64,000 bases of DNA from Cetobacterium sp. NK01 (GCF_024506395.1 NZ_JANIBO010000002.1:545640-609639), one strand, 5' to 3'. Positions 1 to 9,774 are shown, counted from the first letter of the stretch. Notes: generated by a model not told the origin, from the letters alone. Made by a program: numbers and translations.

Positions 1-178
1 TTCCACCTGTTAAAATAACTAAAGTCATTCCAATAGCAATAACTGAATTTATAGACGTTTGTCTTAAAACGTTTAAGATATTATTAACTGATAAAAACCT
101 TGGGTTTAAAAATGAAACTATTATAGAGAAAACAATTAAACCAATTAGAGGCTTATTGTTATATATTTTTTTTAACAT
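1..178 (-). CDS. rbsC: Ribose ABC transporter permease, N-terminal part (cut by window edge)
   Basis: Only the first 59 codons are inside the window; the gene continues past base 1. Translation from the ATG at 178 gives MLKKIYNNKPLIGLIVF, a membrane segment, then FLSVNNILNVLRQTS and AIGMTLVILTGG, the typical start of RbsC/XylH-type permeases that form the membrane channel of sugar ABC importers. It starts 3 bases after the stop of rbsA and is clearly part of the same minus-strand operon. The periplasmic binding protein gene rbsB would be expected beyond the left edge; it is not visible here. Confidence 0.85.
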   Translation of the reverse strand, partial: MLKKIYNNKPLIGLIVFSIIVSFLNPRFLSVNNILNVLRQTSINSVIAIGMTLVILTGG

Positions 179-181
179 TAT

Positions 182-1672
182 TTATTCAACTCCTACTGCA
201 TATCTCATTATTTTTTCTTGAGTGAACTCATCTTTAGATAGAGTTCCACTTATTTTGTGTTCATGGATAACCATAATTCTATCGCTTAGTCCCATTACTT
301 CTGGCATTTCAGAAGATATCATAATAATACTAAGACCTTTTTTCTTTAGCTCATTAATAACATCATAGATCTCTTTTTTAGCACCAACGTCAACTCCTCT
401 AGTTGGTTCATCTAAAATTAAAATTTTAGGATTAGTTAAAAGAGCTTTTGCAATAGCTACTTTTTGTTGGTTTCCACCACTTAAGTTTTTAATAATTTGA
501 TTAGGTGAAGGAGTTTTTACTCCAAATTTTTCAATATATTCATCAACAGATTTGTTTTCAGCATTTTTATTTAAACCTAATCTAGTTGAGAAGAATTTTA
601 AAGATGAAAGAGTCATATTTTCTTTAACACTTAATCCTAATACAAGTCCATCTCCTTTTCTATCTTCTGAAACGTAGGCGATTCCATGGTTTACACCAGA
701 TTCAGGAGATTCAATAGAAACCTCCTGTCCCTCTATAAAAACTTTACCAGAGGATTTTTTATAATATCCATAAATAGTTTTTACAAGTTCACTTCTTCCA
801 GCTCCCATAAGACCAGCAATACCTAAAATCTCTCCCTTTTTCAAAGTGAAAGAGGCATCTTTAACATATTTACCACAAAGGTTTTCAACTTTTAAAACCT
901 CAGCTCCAGGAGTTACAGAAACATTTGGGAACTGCTCACTTAAAGTTCTTCCAACCATTTTTTCAATAATATAGTTTTCATCAATATCTTTAACTTCAGC
1001 TTCAGAGATAAACTTACCATCTCTTAAAACAGTTATATCATCACAAATAGCAGGAATCTCTTTTAATCTATGAGATATGTAAATAATACTTTTCCCTTCT
1101 GATGTAAGCTCTCTAATAACCTTGAAAAGACTTTCAGTTTCCTTATCAGTTAATGCATCTGTAGGTTCATCCATAACAATAAGTTTAGCGTTTTGTGAAA
1201 GAGCTTTGGCAATTTCAACCATTTGCATCTTACCTATTGTTAAATCTTTTATTAAAGTTTTTTCACTGTCTTCAACATTAAGAAGATCTAAAATAGATCT
1301 AGCTTCTCTATGCATAAGATTCCAATCTATTTTTCCAAAACTGTTTGTAAGTTCTCTTCCTAAAAATATATTCTCAGTTATACTCATATGTTGAATTAGA
1401 TTTAACTCTTGGTGAATAATAGCAATACCAGCTTCTTGAGAATCTTTAGTTCCTTTAAAAGTAACTTCATGTCCATGATAGAAAACAGTTCCTGAATCTT
1501 TACTGTAGATACCAGTCATTATTTTCATAAGTGTTGATTTTCCAGCACCGTTTTCTCCCATCAAAGCCATAACTCTTCCTTTATAAGCGTTTAAACAAGC
1601 ACCGTCTAGGGCTTTTACACCTGGGAAAGATTTACAGATATCTTTCATTTGTAAAACAATCTCTTTATTCAT
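182..1672 (-). CDS. rbsA: Ribose ABC transporter ATP-binding protein, tandem ATPase
   Basis: A 496-residue double ATPase, the usual length of RbsA. The first domain has Walker [10 protein letters not shown] at residues 39-47. The second half has a degenerate P-loop ([10 protein letters not shown]), the signature LSGGNQQK and Walker [14 protein letters not shown]. In this carbohydrate-uptake family (CUT2) the two domains work as an internal pair on the inner face of the membrane to drive ribose import. The ATG follows the rbsD stop codon with no gap, so translational coupling is likely. Related CUT2 ATPases serve other sugars, but rbsD and rbsK beside it support ribose. Confidence 0.93.
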   Translation of the reverse strand: MNKEIVLQMKDICKSFPGVKALDGACLNAYKGRVMALMGENGAGKSTLMKIMTGIYSKDSGTVFYHGHEVTFKGTKDSQEAGIAIIHQELNLIQHMSITENIFLGRELTNSFGKIDWNLMHREARSILDLLNVEDSEKTLIKDLTIGKMQMVEIAKALSQNAKLIVMDEPTDALTDKETESLFKVIRELTSEGKSIIYISHRLKEIPAICDDITVLRDGKFISEAEVKDIDENYIIEKMVGRTLSEQFPNVSVTPGAEVLKVENLCGKYVKDASFTLKKGEILGIAGLMGAGRSELVKTIYGYYKKSSGKVFIEGQEVSIESPESGVNHGIAYVSEDRKGDGLVLGLSVKENMTLSSLKFFSTRLGLNKNAENKSVDEYIEKFGVKTPSPNQIIKNLSGGNQQKVAIAKALLTNPKILILDEPTRGVDVGAKKEIYDVINELKKKGLSIIMISSEMPEVMGLSDRIMVIHEHKISGTLSKDEFTQEKIMRYAVGVE

Positions 1673-2080
1673 TTAGAAAACTACTCCTGACTTTAAAATA
1701 ATATTTGCATATGGAGTACACTCTCCAGTTCTAACAATTGCTTCACTTTCTTTTGTAATCTCTTTAAACTCTGTATGAGAAACCTCAACAATTTTAGGGT
1801 TCATTCCATTTTTTTGGAAAGTTTCTAAAATTTCGTTGTAAACTTTAGGATTAATAGTTTTAATTTCAGAGGCTAAAACAATCTCTTCAACCATCATTTC
1901 ACTTAAAATTGCATCTAAAGTTTTTATAAAGCTAGGGTATCCAGCTTCAATAGCTAAATCTATTCTTTTTACACCTTTTGGAAATGGAAGTCCAGCATCA
2001 CAAAGTGTAATATGAGATGTATGACCTATTTTAGCAATCTCATAAGAAAGTTCACTATTTAAAAGTTTTCCTTTTTTCAT
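1673..2080 (-). CDS. rbsD: D-ribose pyranase
   Basis: 135 residues, the normal RbsD size. It interconverts the pyranose and furanose forms of ribose so that ribokinase receives its substrate. The N-terminal segment IGHTSHITLCDAGLP carries the histidine and aspartate positions conserved in the RbsD/FucU family, and the C-terminus has the family-like RTGECTPYANIIL. It sits between rbsK (3-base gap) and rbsA (no gap) in one minus-strand operon. The start is supported by a GGAGA ribosome binding site just upstream. Confidence 0.93.
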   Translation of the reverse strand: MKKGKLLNSELSYEIAKIGHTSHITLCDAGLPFPKGVKRIDLAIEAGYPSFIKTLDAILSEMMVEEIVLASEIKTINPKVYNEILETFQKNGMNPKIVEVSHTEFKEITKESEAIVRTGECTPYANIILKSGVVF

Positions 2081-2083
2081 AAT

Positions 2084-2995
2084 CTATTCTCCTTTAAAAT
2101 TTAATACTTCTTCAAGAGTTGGTATCGAAGTTTGAGCACCAATTCTAGTAACAGATATAGCAGCAACTTTAGTTCCTCTATCTATAGCTTCTTCAAAAGT
2201 TAGACCAGAAGCAAGTCCATTTACAAAACCACCAATGAAACTATCTCCAGCAGCAGTTGTATCAATAGCTTTAACTTTATAAGCAGGGAATGATCTTCTC
2301 TCTGTTTTACTTATAAACATACATCCTTTACTTCCTAAAGTAACGATAAGTCCTTTAACACCTTTGTCTAAAAGGATGTTAGCAGCATTTATTACGCTTT
2401 CCTCATCAGTAACAGGTATTCCAGATAAAATCTCTAACTCTGTTTCATTAGGAATTATGTAATCAGAATTTGAGATAATCTCTTCATCTAATTTATTAGC
2501 AGGAGCAGGATTTAAAATAGTTATTTTTCCAAGCTCTTTAGCTTTCTTTAATGAATATTTAACTGTTTCCATAGGGATTTCAAGTTGAGTAACAAGAATA
2601 TCACAGTTTTTAATAGTATCTAAATGTCTATCTATATAAGAGTTATCCACTTGGTAGTTAGCTCCTGGAACAACAATAATTCTATTTTGTCCGTTATCTT
2701 CTACTATGATTTTAGCAATACCCGTAGCTTCATCACAATATTCTATATTAGAAACATCAACTCCATCTTTTTTCATAGAATCTAAAAGAATATCTCCCAT
2801 ACCCTCTTTTCCTATTTTTCCTAGCATAGAAACTGGAGATTTCATCTTCCCCATAGCAACAGCTTGGTTAGCTCCTTTTCCACCAGGGATTTGCATGAAC
2901 TTTTTACCTAAAAGAGTTTCACCACCACGAGGTGCTCTTTCACAAATTGTAACTAAATCCATGTTAATGCTTCCAACAACAACAATTTTTTTCAT
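2084..2995 (-). CDS. rbsK: Ribokinase
   Basis: 303 residues of the PfkB sugar-kinase family; it phosphorylates ribose to ribose 5-phosphate in the cytoplasm. Seen: the N-terminal GSINMDLV, the substrate-binding GGKGANQAVAMGKM, and the C-terminal PfkB signature with the catalytic base, DTTAAGDSFIGGFVNGL. It is the first gene of the ribose operon and follows a good promoter at about 3072-3100. Its AAGGAGATT ribosome binding site lies directly before the ATG. The arrangement kinase, pyranase, ATPase, permease leaves little doubt about its substrate. Confidence 0.95.
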   Translation of the reverse strand: MKKIVVVGSINMDLVTICERAPRGGETLLGKKFMQIPGGKGANQAVAMGKMKSPVSMLGKIGKEGMGDILLDSMKKDGVDVSNIEYCDEATGIAKIIVEDNGQNRIIVVPGANYQVDNSYIDRHLDTIKNCDILVTQLEIPMETVKYSLKKAKELGKITILNPAPANKLDEEIISNSDYIIPNETELEILSGIPVTDEESVINAANILLDKGVKGLIVTLGSKGCMFISKTERRSFPAYKVKAIDTTAAGDSFIGGFVNGLASGLTFEEAIDRGTKVAAISVTRIGAQTSIPTLEEVLNFKGE

Positions 2996-3034
2996 TTTAA
3001 AATCTCCTTAAAAAATAATTATTCCGATCAAATA

Positions 3035-3100
3035 GTGTACACAATAAGTTTAAAAAATACTCTATACAATTAATTTAGCACACTAAAAAAGCAATGTCAA
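3035..3100 (-). promoter_or_regulatory. Promoter of the rbs operon with a possible operator
   Basis: On the minus strand a perfect -35 TTGACA (3100-3095) is separated by exactly 17 bases from TAAATT (3077-3072), followed by rbsK about 75 bases on. An 8-base perfect palindrome GTGTACAC lies at 3035-3042, about 25-30 bases downstream of the expected transcription start, where a repressor could block elongation. The promoter boxes are seen directly; the operator role is inference. Confidence 0.65.
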
Positions 3101-3104
3101 TAAA

Positions 3105-3137
3105 ATAAAAACTGAAACTTTGTGAAAAGTTTCAGTA
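3105..3137 (-). terminator. Intrinsic terminator of the FMN-binding-like gene
   Basis: Minus-strand hairpin with a 10-bp stem, ACTGAAACTT paired with AAGTTTCAGT (3137-3128 and 3120-3111), followed by a T-rich run on the minus strand. It lies just after the stop of the gene ending at 3148 and ends only a few bases before the -35 box of the rbs promoter, so the two transcription units are tightly packed but separated. Confidence 0.7.
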
Positions 3138-3147
3138 ATTTTTAGTG

Positions 3148-3879
3148 TTATTTAGTTGGAATAGTTACTTCAACACGATTTTCATATGCATTTTTTAGTG
3201 CACCTAAAATATCCCCATGACTGTCTCTTAAACTCATTGTAGCTCCAGCAGTGATATCAGCAACTTCTTTTTTCTCAGCTTCAGTTAATTTACTATATTT
3301 TTCTTTATCTTTTTCATTTCTACTATTTTCTTTTAGAGGTCTACCATTAACGTCTGAATATAATTTTGTGAAAATGATTTCTAATTCATCAACTGTTTTT
3401 CCCTTGAATTTTTCTTGGAAAAAATCCATTTGTTCATCCCATTCATTTTTAGGATTCATCCCATAGGTAGCTCCACGCTCTCTTTTAGTTTTCCAATTAT
3501 CAACTTCATTAGTTGCATTAGCAGGAGTATTTTCAGTTTTACCTACAACTTTTTTTGTTTTATGATCAGTTAAGTTATACCCTTCAGTTCCAGGCCAACC
3601 TGAAAAATGTGGCATACTTTCACCATCATAATTAGGTGAGCTAACTTCTAAAGCATCGACTACAGCATTTATAATTTTTCCATCAGCATCAAAAAGTACA
3701 GCAGCATCTACATAGTTAAAGCTATAAACTTGTTGTCCCTCGCTATCTTTACCAGGACCAACTCTAAAGTTTGTTGAATGTCCTAAACCTTGATATACTT
3801 TTGTTTCAGCTGCAAAAGAGGTTATTGATCCGCAAATTAGAAGGGCGGAAAAAGATAAGGGTAACCATTTTTTTATCAT
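3148..3879 (-). CDS. Secreted protein with FMN-binding-like C-terminus
   Basis: 243 residues from the ATG at 3879, which has AAAGGAG nine bases before it; an upstream in-frame GTG at 3888 overlaps that site and is less likely. The N-terminus is a signal peptide (MIKKWLPLSFSALLICG...FAAE), so the protein is exported. The mature part contains WPGTEGYN and ends with DITAGATMSLRDSHGDIL, which resembles the DxxSGAT motif where FMN is attached or bound in FMN_bind domains. A second, shorter protein with the same kind of motif lies at 38021. The exact function is unknown; a redox or electron-transfer role outside the cytoplasm is an inference. Confidence 0.6.
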   Translation of the reverse strand: MIKKWLPLSFSALLICGSITSFAAETKVYQGLGHSTNFRVGPGKDSEGQQVYSFNYVDAAVLFDADGKIINAVVDALEVSSPNYDGESMPHFSGWPGTEGYNLTDHKTKKVVGKTENTPANATNEVDNWKTKRERGATYGMNPKNEWDEQMDFFQEKFKGKTVDELEIIFTKLYSDVNGRPLKENSRNEKDKEKYSKLTEAEKKEVADITAGATMSLRDSHGDILGALKNAYENRVEVTIPTK

Positions 3880-4033
3880 TAAAATCACTCCTTTTGAAAA
3901 TAGAATAGTTGCTAGTTATTACCTATATACTTTATTTTTTTAAAAAAAACAAGAAAAAAATTTTTTATAAAGGAATTTCAATAAATAAGAAGAATAATTG
4001 AGCATAGAAAATAAATTAAAATAGGAGGTTTTT

Positions 4034-5494
4034 ATGTTACACAAAAGAAAAGTTGGAGAAGAAAAAGAAAATGAATATCAATTTGCTCCTGACAGTTCAA
4101 CAACACCATTATTTGGAAGTTATGAATCAGCTCATGTGTTACCAAGAGAAAAAATGAATGATAAGGCTATTAATCCAGATATAGCATATAGATTAATAGC
4201 AGATGAAATGATGCATGATGGAAATCCAAGATATAACTTAGCAACATTTGTTCAAACATATATGGAACCAGAAGCAAAGCAAGTTATGATAGATGCAATT
4301 GCTACAAATGCAATAGATAAAGCTGAATATCCACAAACAACAGAAGTGGAAAAAAGATGTGTTAATATTATTGCAGATTTATGGCATGCTCCAGCTGATG
4401 AAGAATACATGGGAACTTCCACAGTTGGTTCATCAGAAGCATGTATGCTAGGTGGAATGGCAATGAAGTTTAGATGGAGAAAAAGAGCGGCAGCTTTAGG
4501 AATAGATATAAACGCTAAAAAGCCAAATTTAGTAGTAAGTTCAGGATTCCAAGTAGTTTGGGAAAAGTTTTGCGTATATTGGGATGTAGAATTAAGAGAG
4601 ATTCCTATGAAATCTTTAGATGAGTTATATCTTGATCCAAAAGATGCAGTAGCAGCTTGTGATGAGTATACAATAGGAATAGTACCAATAATGGGTATAA
4701 CATACACAGGAACATTTGATGATATAGTTGCTCTTGATAAAGAGTTAGAAGAGTATAATAAAACAGCTAAATTATCAGTGCCAATTCACGTAGATGCAGC
4801 TTCAGGAGGTCTATATTTACCATTTGTAAATCCAGAATTACCTTGGGATTTCAGATTAAAAAATGTAGTTTCAATAAGTACATCAGGACATAAGTTTGGA
4901 TTAGTTTATCCAGGTCTAGGATGGGTAATGTGGAGAGATAAACAGTATTTACCTGAGGAGTTACTATTTAAAGTAGCATATTTAGGAGCTTTTGAACCAA
5001 CATTCCAAATAAACTTCTCAAGACCAGGAAGCCAAATATGGGCTCAATATTACAACTTTGTAAGATGGGGTAAAGAAGGATATAAAGCTGTACATGAAAA
5101 ATCAAGAGATGTAGGGTTATTCTTAGTAAAAGGACTAGAAAAATTAGGAATATTTAAAATATTAAATAATGGAGAAAATATTCCTATTGTTTCTTGGATG
5201 TTAAAAGATGATCCAAAAAGAGCATGGACAGAGTATGATCTATCAGATAGATTAAGATATTACGGATGGCAATTACCAGCTTATCCATTACCAAAAAATT
5301 TAGAAAATGTAACACTGATGAGAGTTTTAGCAAGAGCTGACCAAAGTATGGAACAAATTTCATTACTACTTCAAGATATGAAAGAATCAATAGATTATTT
5401 AGATAAACATATGACAGTGAAAAAAGAGATTGAAAAAACTGAGGACCATGTAGCTGGTTATACTCATACAGAAAAAAGATTATTGAAAAAATAG
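4034..5494 (+). CDS. gadB: Glutamate decarboxylase (PLP-dependent)
   Basis: 486 residues, slightly longer than E. coli GadB (466). It converts L-glutamate plus a proton to GABA and CO2, consuming intracellular acid. Strong family landmarks run throughout: NLATFVQTYMEPEA, VNIIADLWHAP, TVGSSEACMLGGMAMK, YWDVELREIPM, HVDAASGG, and the PLP lysine in STSGHKFGL (Lys287). A classic AGGAGG lies six bases before the ATG. It is followed after 20 bases by an APC transporter, probably in one transcript. The dedicated antiporter GadC is encoded separately 6 kb downstream, so the Glu/GABA cycle is complete within the window. Confidence 0.96.
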   Translation: MLHKRKVGEEKENEYQFAPDSSTTPLFGSYESAHVLPREKMNDKAINPDIAYRLIADEMMHDGNPRYNLATFVQTYMEPEAKQVMIDAIATNAIDKAEYPQTTEVEKRCVNIIADLWHAPADEEYMGTSTVGSSEACMLGGMAMKFRWRKRAAALGIDINAKKPNLVVSSGFQVVWEKFCVYWDVELREIPMKSLDELYLDPKDAVAACDEYTIGIVPIMGITYTGTFDDIVALDKELEEYNKTAKLSVPIHVDAASGGLYLPFVNPELPWDFRLKNVVSISTSGHKFGLVYPGLGWVMWRDKQYLPEELLFKVAYLGAFEPTFQINFSRPGSQIWAQYYNFVRWGKEGYKAVHEKSRDVGLFLVKGLEKLGIFKILNNGENIPIVSWMLKDDPKRAWTEYDLSDRLRYYGWQLPAYPLPKNLENVTLMRVLARADQSMEQISLLLQDMKESIDYLDKHMTVKKEIEKTEDHVAGYTHTEKRLLKK

Positions 5495-5514
5495 CTTAAA
5501 AAAGAGGTGTACTT

Positions 5515-6810
5515 ATGGAAGAGTTAACAAGTAATAAACTTGGCTTTTGGAGTATTTTCTTTTTAGGAATAAATTCAATAATTGGATCAGGAATATTTCT
5601 TTTACCCAATAAAGCTTATGCAGATGTAGGATTAGCTAGTTTAATAGTAATTTTAATAAATGCTATTTTAGCACTATTTTTAGCTCTTTGTTTTGCTGAA
5701 ACAGCAAGTATATTTGATAAAAATGGATCGTCATTTGTTTATGCTAAGGAAGCTTATGGAAATTTTGTGGGATTTGAAATAGGAATTTTTGCATGGTTTA
5801 TAGGAATTGTAAGCTGGTCAGCAGAAATTCAAGGGTTTTTAACAGCTTTAGGGGGAGTATACCCCCTAGCTGTTGATCCTTATTACAATAAGGTTTTCGT
5901 TATAGCTATTGGAGTTTTCTTAGGTGTGTTAAATTATTTAGGAGTTAAGTTTTCAAAAATATTAAATAATTTAATAACAGTTAGCAAATTATTACCACTG
6001 TTACTTTTTGTTTTTGTAGGAATATTTTTTATAAAGGGATCAGATTTTATGCCACTGATTCCCAAAATAGAGTTAGGACTTTCTACTGGAAATTTAGGAG
6101 TGGCTACATTGGTTATATTTTATGCTTTTACAGGATTTGACTTACTAGCTGTAGCAGCAGAGGATATGGAAAATCCAACTAAGAATTTACCAAAAGCAAT
6201 AATTTGGGTTATGGTATTCTGTTCAATTTTTTATTTATTAGTTATGATAGTTTGTATTGGACTATTAGGTCCTAAATTAGGAATGACATCTGTTCCAATA
6301 GCATCAGCAACAGCAGCAGTATTTGGAAGCTCAGGTTTTCTTTTTATTACAATTGCAACGTTAGTTTCAATAGGTGGAATAACTATAGCACTTTCTTTTA
6401 TTGCTCCAAGATCAATTCAAGCTTTAGCAGATAGTAAATATGTTCCTGAATTATTTAATAAAAAGGGAAGATTTGGAACGGCAGGATTTGCAATTTTATT
6501 AACAACAGCAATAACAATAAGTTTAGCTTTGTATGGAAATTTTATTTTTTTAGCTAGTCTTACAGTTATAGCACGTTTAATTGAATTTATATCAACTGCT
6601 GGATCTGTTCTTGTTTTTAGAAAAAGAAAATTAAAAGCTCTGTATAAAATACCATTAGGACCTATTGTTCCTATAATTGCAATAGTTCTTTCAATATGGT
6701 TATTAAGTCATTCATCTTATGAGAATCTATTTTTTATAGTGATTGGACTTGTTATTGGAGCTGTACTATATATAACTTATGCAAAAAAACAAATGGAAAA
6801 ACAACAATAA
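5515..6810 (+). CDS. APC-family amino acid or amine permease
   Basis: 431 residues, almost entirely hydrophobic with about 12 membrane segments. The N-terminal GINSIIGSGIFLLP is the APC-superfamily TM1 motif (GxGIF), and FYAFTGFDLLAVAAEDMENP is the typical TM6 region. It is cotranscribed with gadB (20-base gap) and converges on the agmatine genes, so glutamate/GABA or agmatine/putrescine exchange are both plausible; the sequence does not decide. It is clearly different from the GadC at 11856, which has the specific GadC signatures. GAGGTG precedes the start. Confidence 0.8.
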   Translation: MEELTSNKLGFWSIFFLGINSIIGSGIFLLPNKAYADVGLASLIVILINAILALFLALCFAETASIFDKNGSSFVYAKEAYGNFVGFEIGIFAWFIGIVSWSAEIQGFLTALGGVYPLAVDPYYNKVFVIAIGVFLGVLNYLGVKFSKILNNLITVSKLLPLLLFVFVGIFFIKGSDFMPLIPKIELGLSTGNLGVATLVIFYAFTGFDLLAVAAEDMENPTKNLPKAIIWVMVFCSIFYLLVMIVCIGLLGPKLGMTSVPIASATAAVFGSSGFLFITIATLVSIGGITIALSFIAPRSIQALADSKYVPELFNKKGRFGTAGFAILLTTAITISLALYGNFIFLASLTVIARLIEFISTAGSVLVFRKRKLKALYKIPLGPIVPIIAIVLSIWLLSHSSYENLFFIVIGLVIGAVLYITYAKKQMEKQQ

Positions 6811-6845
6811 AAAAAGGATGTAATTCTTCAACTACATCCTTTTTT
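6811..6845. terminator. Bidirectional intrinsic terminator
   Basis: A 12-bp stem AAAAAGGATGTA / TACATCCTTTTT with a 10-base loop lies between two convergent genes; the A and T runs on either side allow it to end transcripts from both the APC gene and the aguA-aguB operon. Confidence 0.85.
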
Positions 6846-6847
6846 AT

Positions 6848-7729
6848 TTATTTAAATTTATGTTCGCCATCAAGAGTTAAAATAGCGTCATATAGATCTG
6901 GTCTTCTATCTCTAAATAATCCCCAGAAAGATCTGTAATCATCAATTGCTTTTAAATCTAGTTCAGCTATAGCAAATCCTTCTGAATCTCTATCCATTTC
7001 TGAAATTTTAGCACCAGTATGATCTGCAATAAATGATGAACCATAGAATTTAACTCCCACTTCATCAACATATTCTTGTCCAGTTCTGTTAGCACATACT
7101 AATGGTGTTAAATTAGCTCCAGCATGACCTTGCATAACTCTTTGCCAGTGATCTTTTGTATCCATAGTAGGGTCACTTGGTTCTGATCCAATAGCTGTTG
7201 GATAGAATAAAATTTCAGCACCCATTAATGCCATGCATCTTGCAGATTCAGGGAACCACTGATCCCAGCATATAGCAACTCCTATTTTAGCATATTTAGT
7301 TTCCCAAACTTTAAATCCAGTATCTCCAATATTAAAATAGAATTTCTCTTGGTATCCACTTACATCATGTGGTATATGACTTTTTCTATAAATACCTAGA
7401 ATTTCTCCATCAGCATCTATTATAGCAATAGAGTTATATCTTGCACCATGTTTTCTTTCATAAAAACTTATTGGAAGAACAACTTGTAACTCCTTTGCAA
7501 CTTTTTTAAAATGATTAACTGCAGTATCTAACTCTAACTCTGTAGCAAACTGCATGTATTCAGCTTTTTCTTTTGCACAAAAATAAACTCTTTCAAAAAG
7601 TTCAGAAAGTAATATTATTTGAGCACCTTCTGCAGCTGCTGCTCTAACTTGCTTTTCAGCTTTTTTTATATTTTCATCAACATCCCATCCAAAAGACATT
7701 TGTATTGCTGCTACTTTTACTTTTTTCAT
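6848..7729 (-). CDS. aguB: N-carbamoylputrescine amidase
   Basis: 293 residues of the nitrilase/carbon-nitrogen hydrolase superfamily. It hydrolyses N-carbamoylputrescine to putrescine, CO2 and ammonia. The Glu-Lys-Cys triad is visible: LLSELFERVYF, YRKSHIPHD and VAICWDQWFPE. The ATG at 7729 has AAGGAGG seven bases upstream; a longer reading beginning at 7795 would overlap aguA by 49 bases and adds a non-conserved leader, so it was rejected. It follows aguA after 17 bases, the standard two-step agmatine pathway. Confidence 0.94.
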   Translation of the reverse strand: MKKVKVAAIQMSFGWDVDENIKKAEKQVRAAAAEGAQIILLSELFERVYFCAKEKAEYMQFATELELDTAVNHFKKVAKELQVVLPISFYERKHGARYNSIAIIDADGEILGIYRKSHIPHDVSGYQEKFYFNIGDTGFKVWETKYAKIGVAICWDQWFPESARCMALMGAEILFYPTAIGSEPSDPTMDTKDHWQRVMQGHAGANLTPLVCANRTGQEYVDEVGVKFYGSSFIADHTGAKISEMDRDSEGFAIAELDLKAIDDYRSFWGLFRDRRPDLYDAILTLDGEHKFK

Positions 7730-7746
7730 TTTAATCCTCCTTGTTA

Positions 7747-8814
7747 TTAAAAGCTTTTTCCATATGGCATTTGTTGAGTGATACAGTGAACACAACCACC
7801 ACCAAGAATAATAGGCATTCCATCAACAGGAACCACTTTTCTATCTGGGTAAACTTTTTGAATTAATTCTAATGCTTTTTTATCAGTTTCTTTAGCATCT
7901 CCTCCAAATATAGGAACAATAACTGCTCCTGTTACAGGAAGATAGTTAATATAGCTTAGTGTTAAAAGCTGCCCATCATAATATCTAATAGGAGGTTTTT
8001 CAATTTCAATAATTTCAAAAGGCATTCCACTAGATCTATCTTTAAACTCTTTTAAAGTTTTCATATTTTCTTGAAAAATTTCATAATCAGGATCGTGTTT
8101 ATCATAACAAGCTTGAATCATTATGACACCTGGCTTTACAAAACAAGCAGTATTGTCAACATGTCCATCAGTTAAGTCGCCATATAATCCAGATTTTAAC
8201 CAAATAATTTGCTCTGCACCTAAGTATTCTTTTAGAAGAGTTGTAATCTGTTCTTTTGTGAAATTAGGGTTTCTAGATTGAGTGATTATTGCTGATTCTG
8301 TAGTTAAAATAGTTCCTTGACCATCAGAATGAATTCCACCACCTTCTAAAGATAACGGTGAAGTAAAAATAGGTGTATCATAAAAAATACCTAAGTGATA
8401 AGGAACTTTTCCATCGTTATAATGAGGTTGATATTTTTCACCATAAGAATTAAATCGCCATTTAACACCAGCAACTTCTTGCTTATCATTTAATAAAAAA
8501 GTAGGGCCATTATCTCTAACCCAAGAATCATCAATGGGAAGAGATAAAACCTTTACTTTTTCTCCACACATCTCTTTAACTTCATTTAAAAGTTCAGCAG
8601 GAGCAATCATAACTAACTCTTCGAATTCAGCGATTGTTTTAGCAACATGGGCGTAACCTACTTTAGCAGCATCAACTCCATTTGGCCAAATAGAAGTGCC
8701 ACCATTTTTTCCATCTCTAACGGGCCACTGCATAAAAGTACGTCTTCTTTTTTCCCATTCTCCAGGCATTCTGTAGCCGAGTTCTTTGGGTGTTTTATCA
8801 AAACTTCCAAACAT
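7747..8814 (-). CDS. aguA: Agmatine deiminase
   Basis: 355 residues of the peptidyl-arginine-deiminase-like family. It converts agmatine to N-carbamoylputrescine and ammonia. Visible landmarks are MPGEWEKRRRTFMQWP near the start, WVRDNGPTFL, LEGGGIHSDGQGT, DGHVDNTACF, and the catalytic cysteine in the C-terminal GGGCVHCITQQMP (Cys344). The usual form of that motif is GGGNIHCITQQ; here Asn is replaced by a second Cys at 341, a mild oddity. AGGAGG precedes the ATG. With aguB it gives putrescine and two ammonia equivalents, which can also buffer acid. Confidence 0.95.
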   Translation of the reverse strand: MFGSFDKTPKELGYRMPGEWEKRRRTFMQWPVRDGKNGGTSIWPNGVDAAKVGYAHVAKTIAEFEELVMIAPAELLNEVKEMCGEKVKVLSLPIDDSWVRDNGPTFLLNDKQEVAGVKWRFNSYGEKYQPHYNDGKVPYHLGIFYDTPIFTSPLSLEGGGIHSDGQGTILTTESAIITQSRNPNFTKEQITTLLKEYLGAEQIIWLKSGLYGDLTDGHVDNTACFVKPGVIMIQACYDKHDPDYEIFQENMKTLKEFKDRSSGMPFEIIEIEKPPIRYYDGQLLTLSYINYLPVTGAVIVPIFGGDAKETDKKALELIQKVYPDRKVVPVDGMPIILGGGCVHCITQQMPYGKSF

Positions 8815-8985
8815 AATACAAACCTCCTAAGTATAAAATAACAATTTATTTAAATTATTCATTCTATTTAAGAAATTTCTTTTTTATTTGATAAAAAAAC
8901 TAATAAAATTTAAAAAGATATAAAATTTCAAGGAAAAGAACATAGATAGCGGAATATTTAAGTAAAATATAATTGGGTGATAGAT

Positions 8986-9774
8986 ATGGATAATCTAAGA
9001 GAGGATTTAACTGTCATTAATGAAAATGACATTTTATATTTAGCAAGTTATGTGGGGAAGTTGATATTAGAATCAGGAGGAGAAACTTACAGAGCTGAAG
9101 ATATGGTTGATAAGATCTGTAATCACTATGGACTTGAATCTAACTCTTTTGCTGTGCTATCGAGTATTTTAACAACTATAAGAGGAAGAGAGAGAAGATT
9201 TTTTACAAATATAGAAAAAATTAGAATGAGAACTATAAATGTAGAAAAGATATCTAAATTAAGTTCTTTAGTAAGGGATATAGAGAGCTACAAATTTAAA
9301 GAGTTTTTAGAAAAAGTTAAAGAGATAGATGATGAAAAACCTTATAGATTTTTCTATGTTTTAATAGGAAACTGTATAGCAGCAGGAGCTTTTGCGTATT
9401 ATTTTGGTGGAGATAGAGGTAGTTGTATAGCTTCTATAATTGGGGCGATATCAGTGTCTTTTTTAGGATATTTTTCAGCTAAATTAATGATAAATAAATT
9501 CTTTTTAAACTTAGTTGGAGGAATGGCTTGCTCATTTTCAGCATATATCTGTTTTTTATTAGGAATAATACCTGAAATTTCAGTAACTATAATTTCAACA
9601 TTAATGTTACTTGTACCAGGAATTGCTTTTACAAATTCAATTCGTGACTTAATAACAGGAGATTTGGTTTCTGGAATTGCCAGAGGAGTGGAAGCTTTTA
9701 TGGTGGGAACAGCCTTAGCTATAGGATCAGGAATAACCTTATCTATAATAAAAACATTAGGAGGTCTATTGTGA
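8986..9774 (+). CDS. ThrE-type exporter, larger subunit (DUF1212 domain)
   Basis: 262 residues from the ATG at 8986; GGTGAT, complementary to the 16S rRNA tail, lies four bases before it and overlaps the alternative GTG at 8977. The soluble N-terminal part has YVGKLILESGGETYRAED, the hallmark of the threonine/serine exporter N-terminal domain, followed by about five membrane segments including TLMLLVPGIAFTNSIRDL. In actinobacteria ThrE is a single chain that exports Thr and Ser; here the two halves are separate genes, the common arrangement in Firmicutes and relatives. The substrate here is not shown by the sequence. Confidence 0.85.
   Translation: MDNLREDLTVINENDILYLASYVGKLILESGGETYRAEDMVDKICNHYGLESNSFAVLSSILTTIRGRERRFFTNIEKIRMRTINVEKISKLSSLVRDIESYKFKEFLEKVKEIDDEKPYRFFYVLIGNCIAAGAFAYYFGGDRGSCIASIIGAISVSFLGYFSAKLMINKFFLNLVGGMACSFSAYICFLLGIIPEISVTIISTLMLLVPGIAFTNSIRDLITGDLVSGIARGVEAFMVGTALAIGSGITLSIIKTLGGLL

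Noticed and set aside
3035..3042. Calling GTGTACAC a defined RbsR operator
   Set aside because: It is only eight bases, not CG-centred, and no LacI-type rbs regulator is adjacent; mentioned only as a possible site.
5515..6810. Naming the APC gene gadC because it follows gadB
   Set aside because: It lacks the GadC-specific sequences and C-plug, all of which are in the protein at 11856.
7730..7795. Extended N-terminus of aguB (22 residues) overlapping aguA
   Set aside because: The internal ATG at 7729 has AAGGAGG at ideal distance and begins the nitrilase fold; the extension is the out-of-frame end of aguA.
9771..9774. Frameshift splitting a single ThrE exporter
   Set aside because: Both halves are complete domains and the GTGA overlap is a normal coupling arrangement; separate genes are common in this family.
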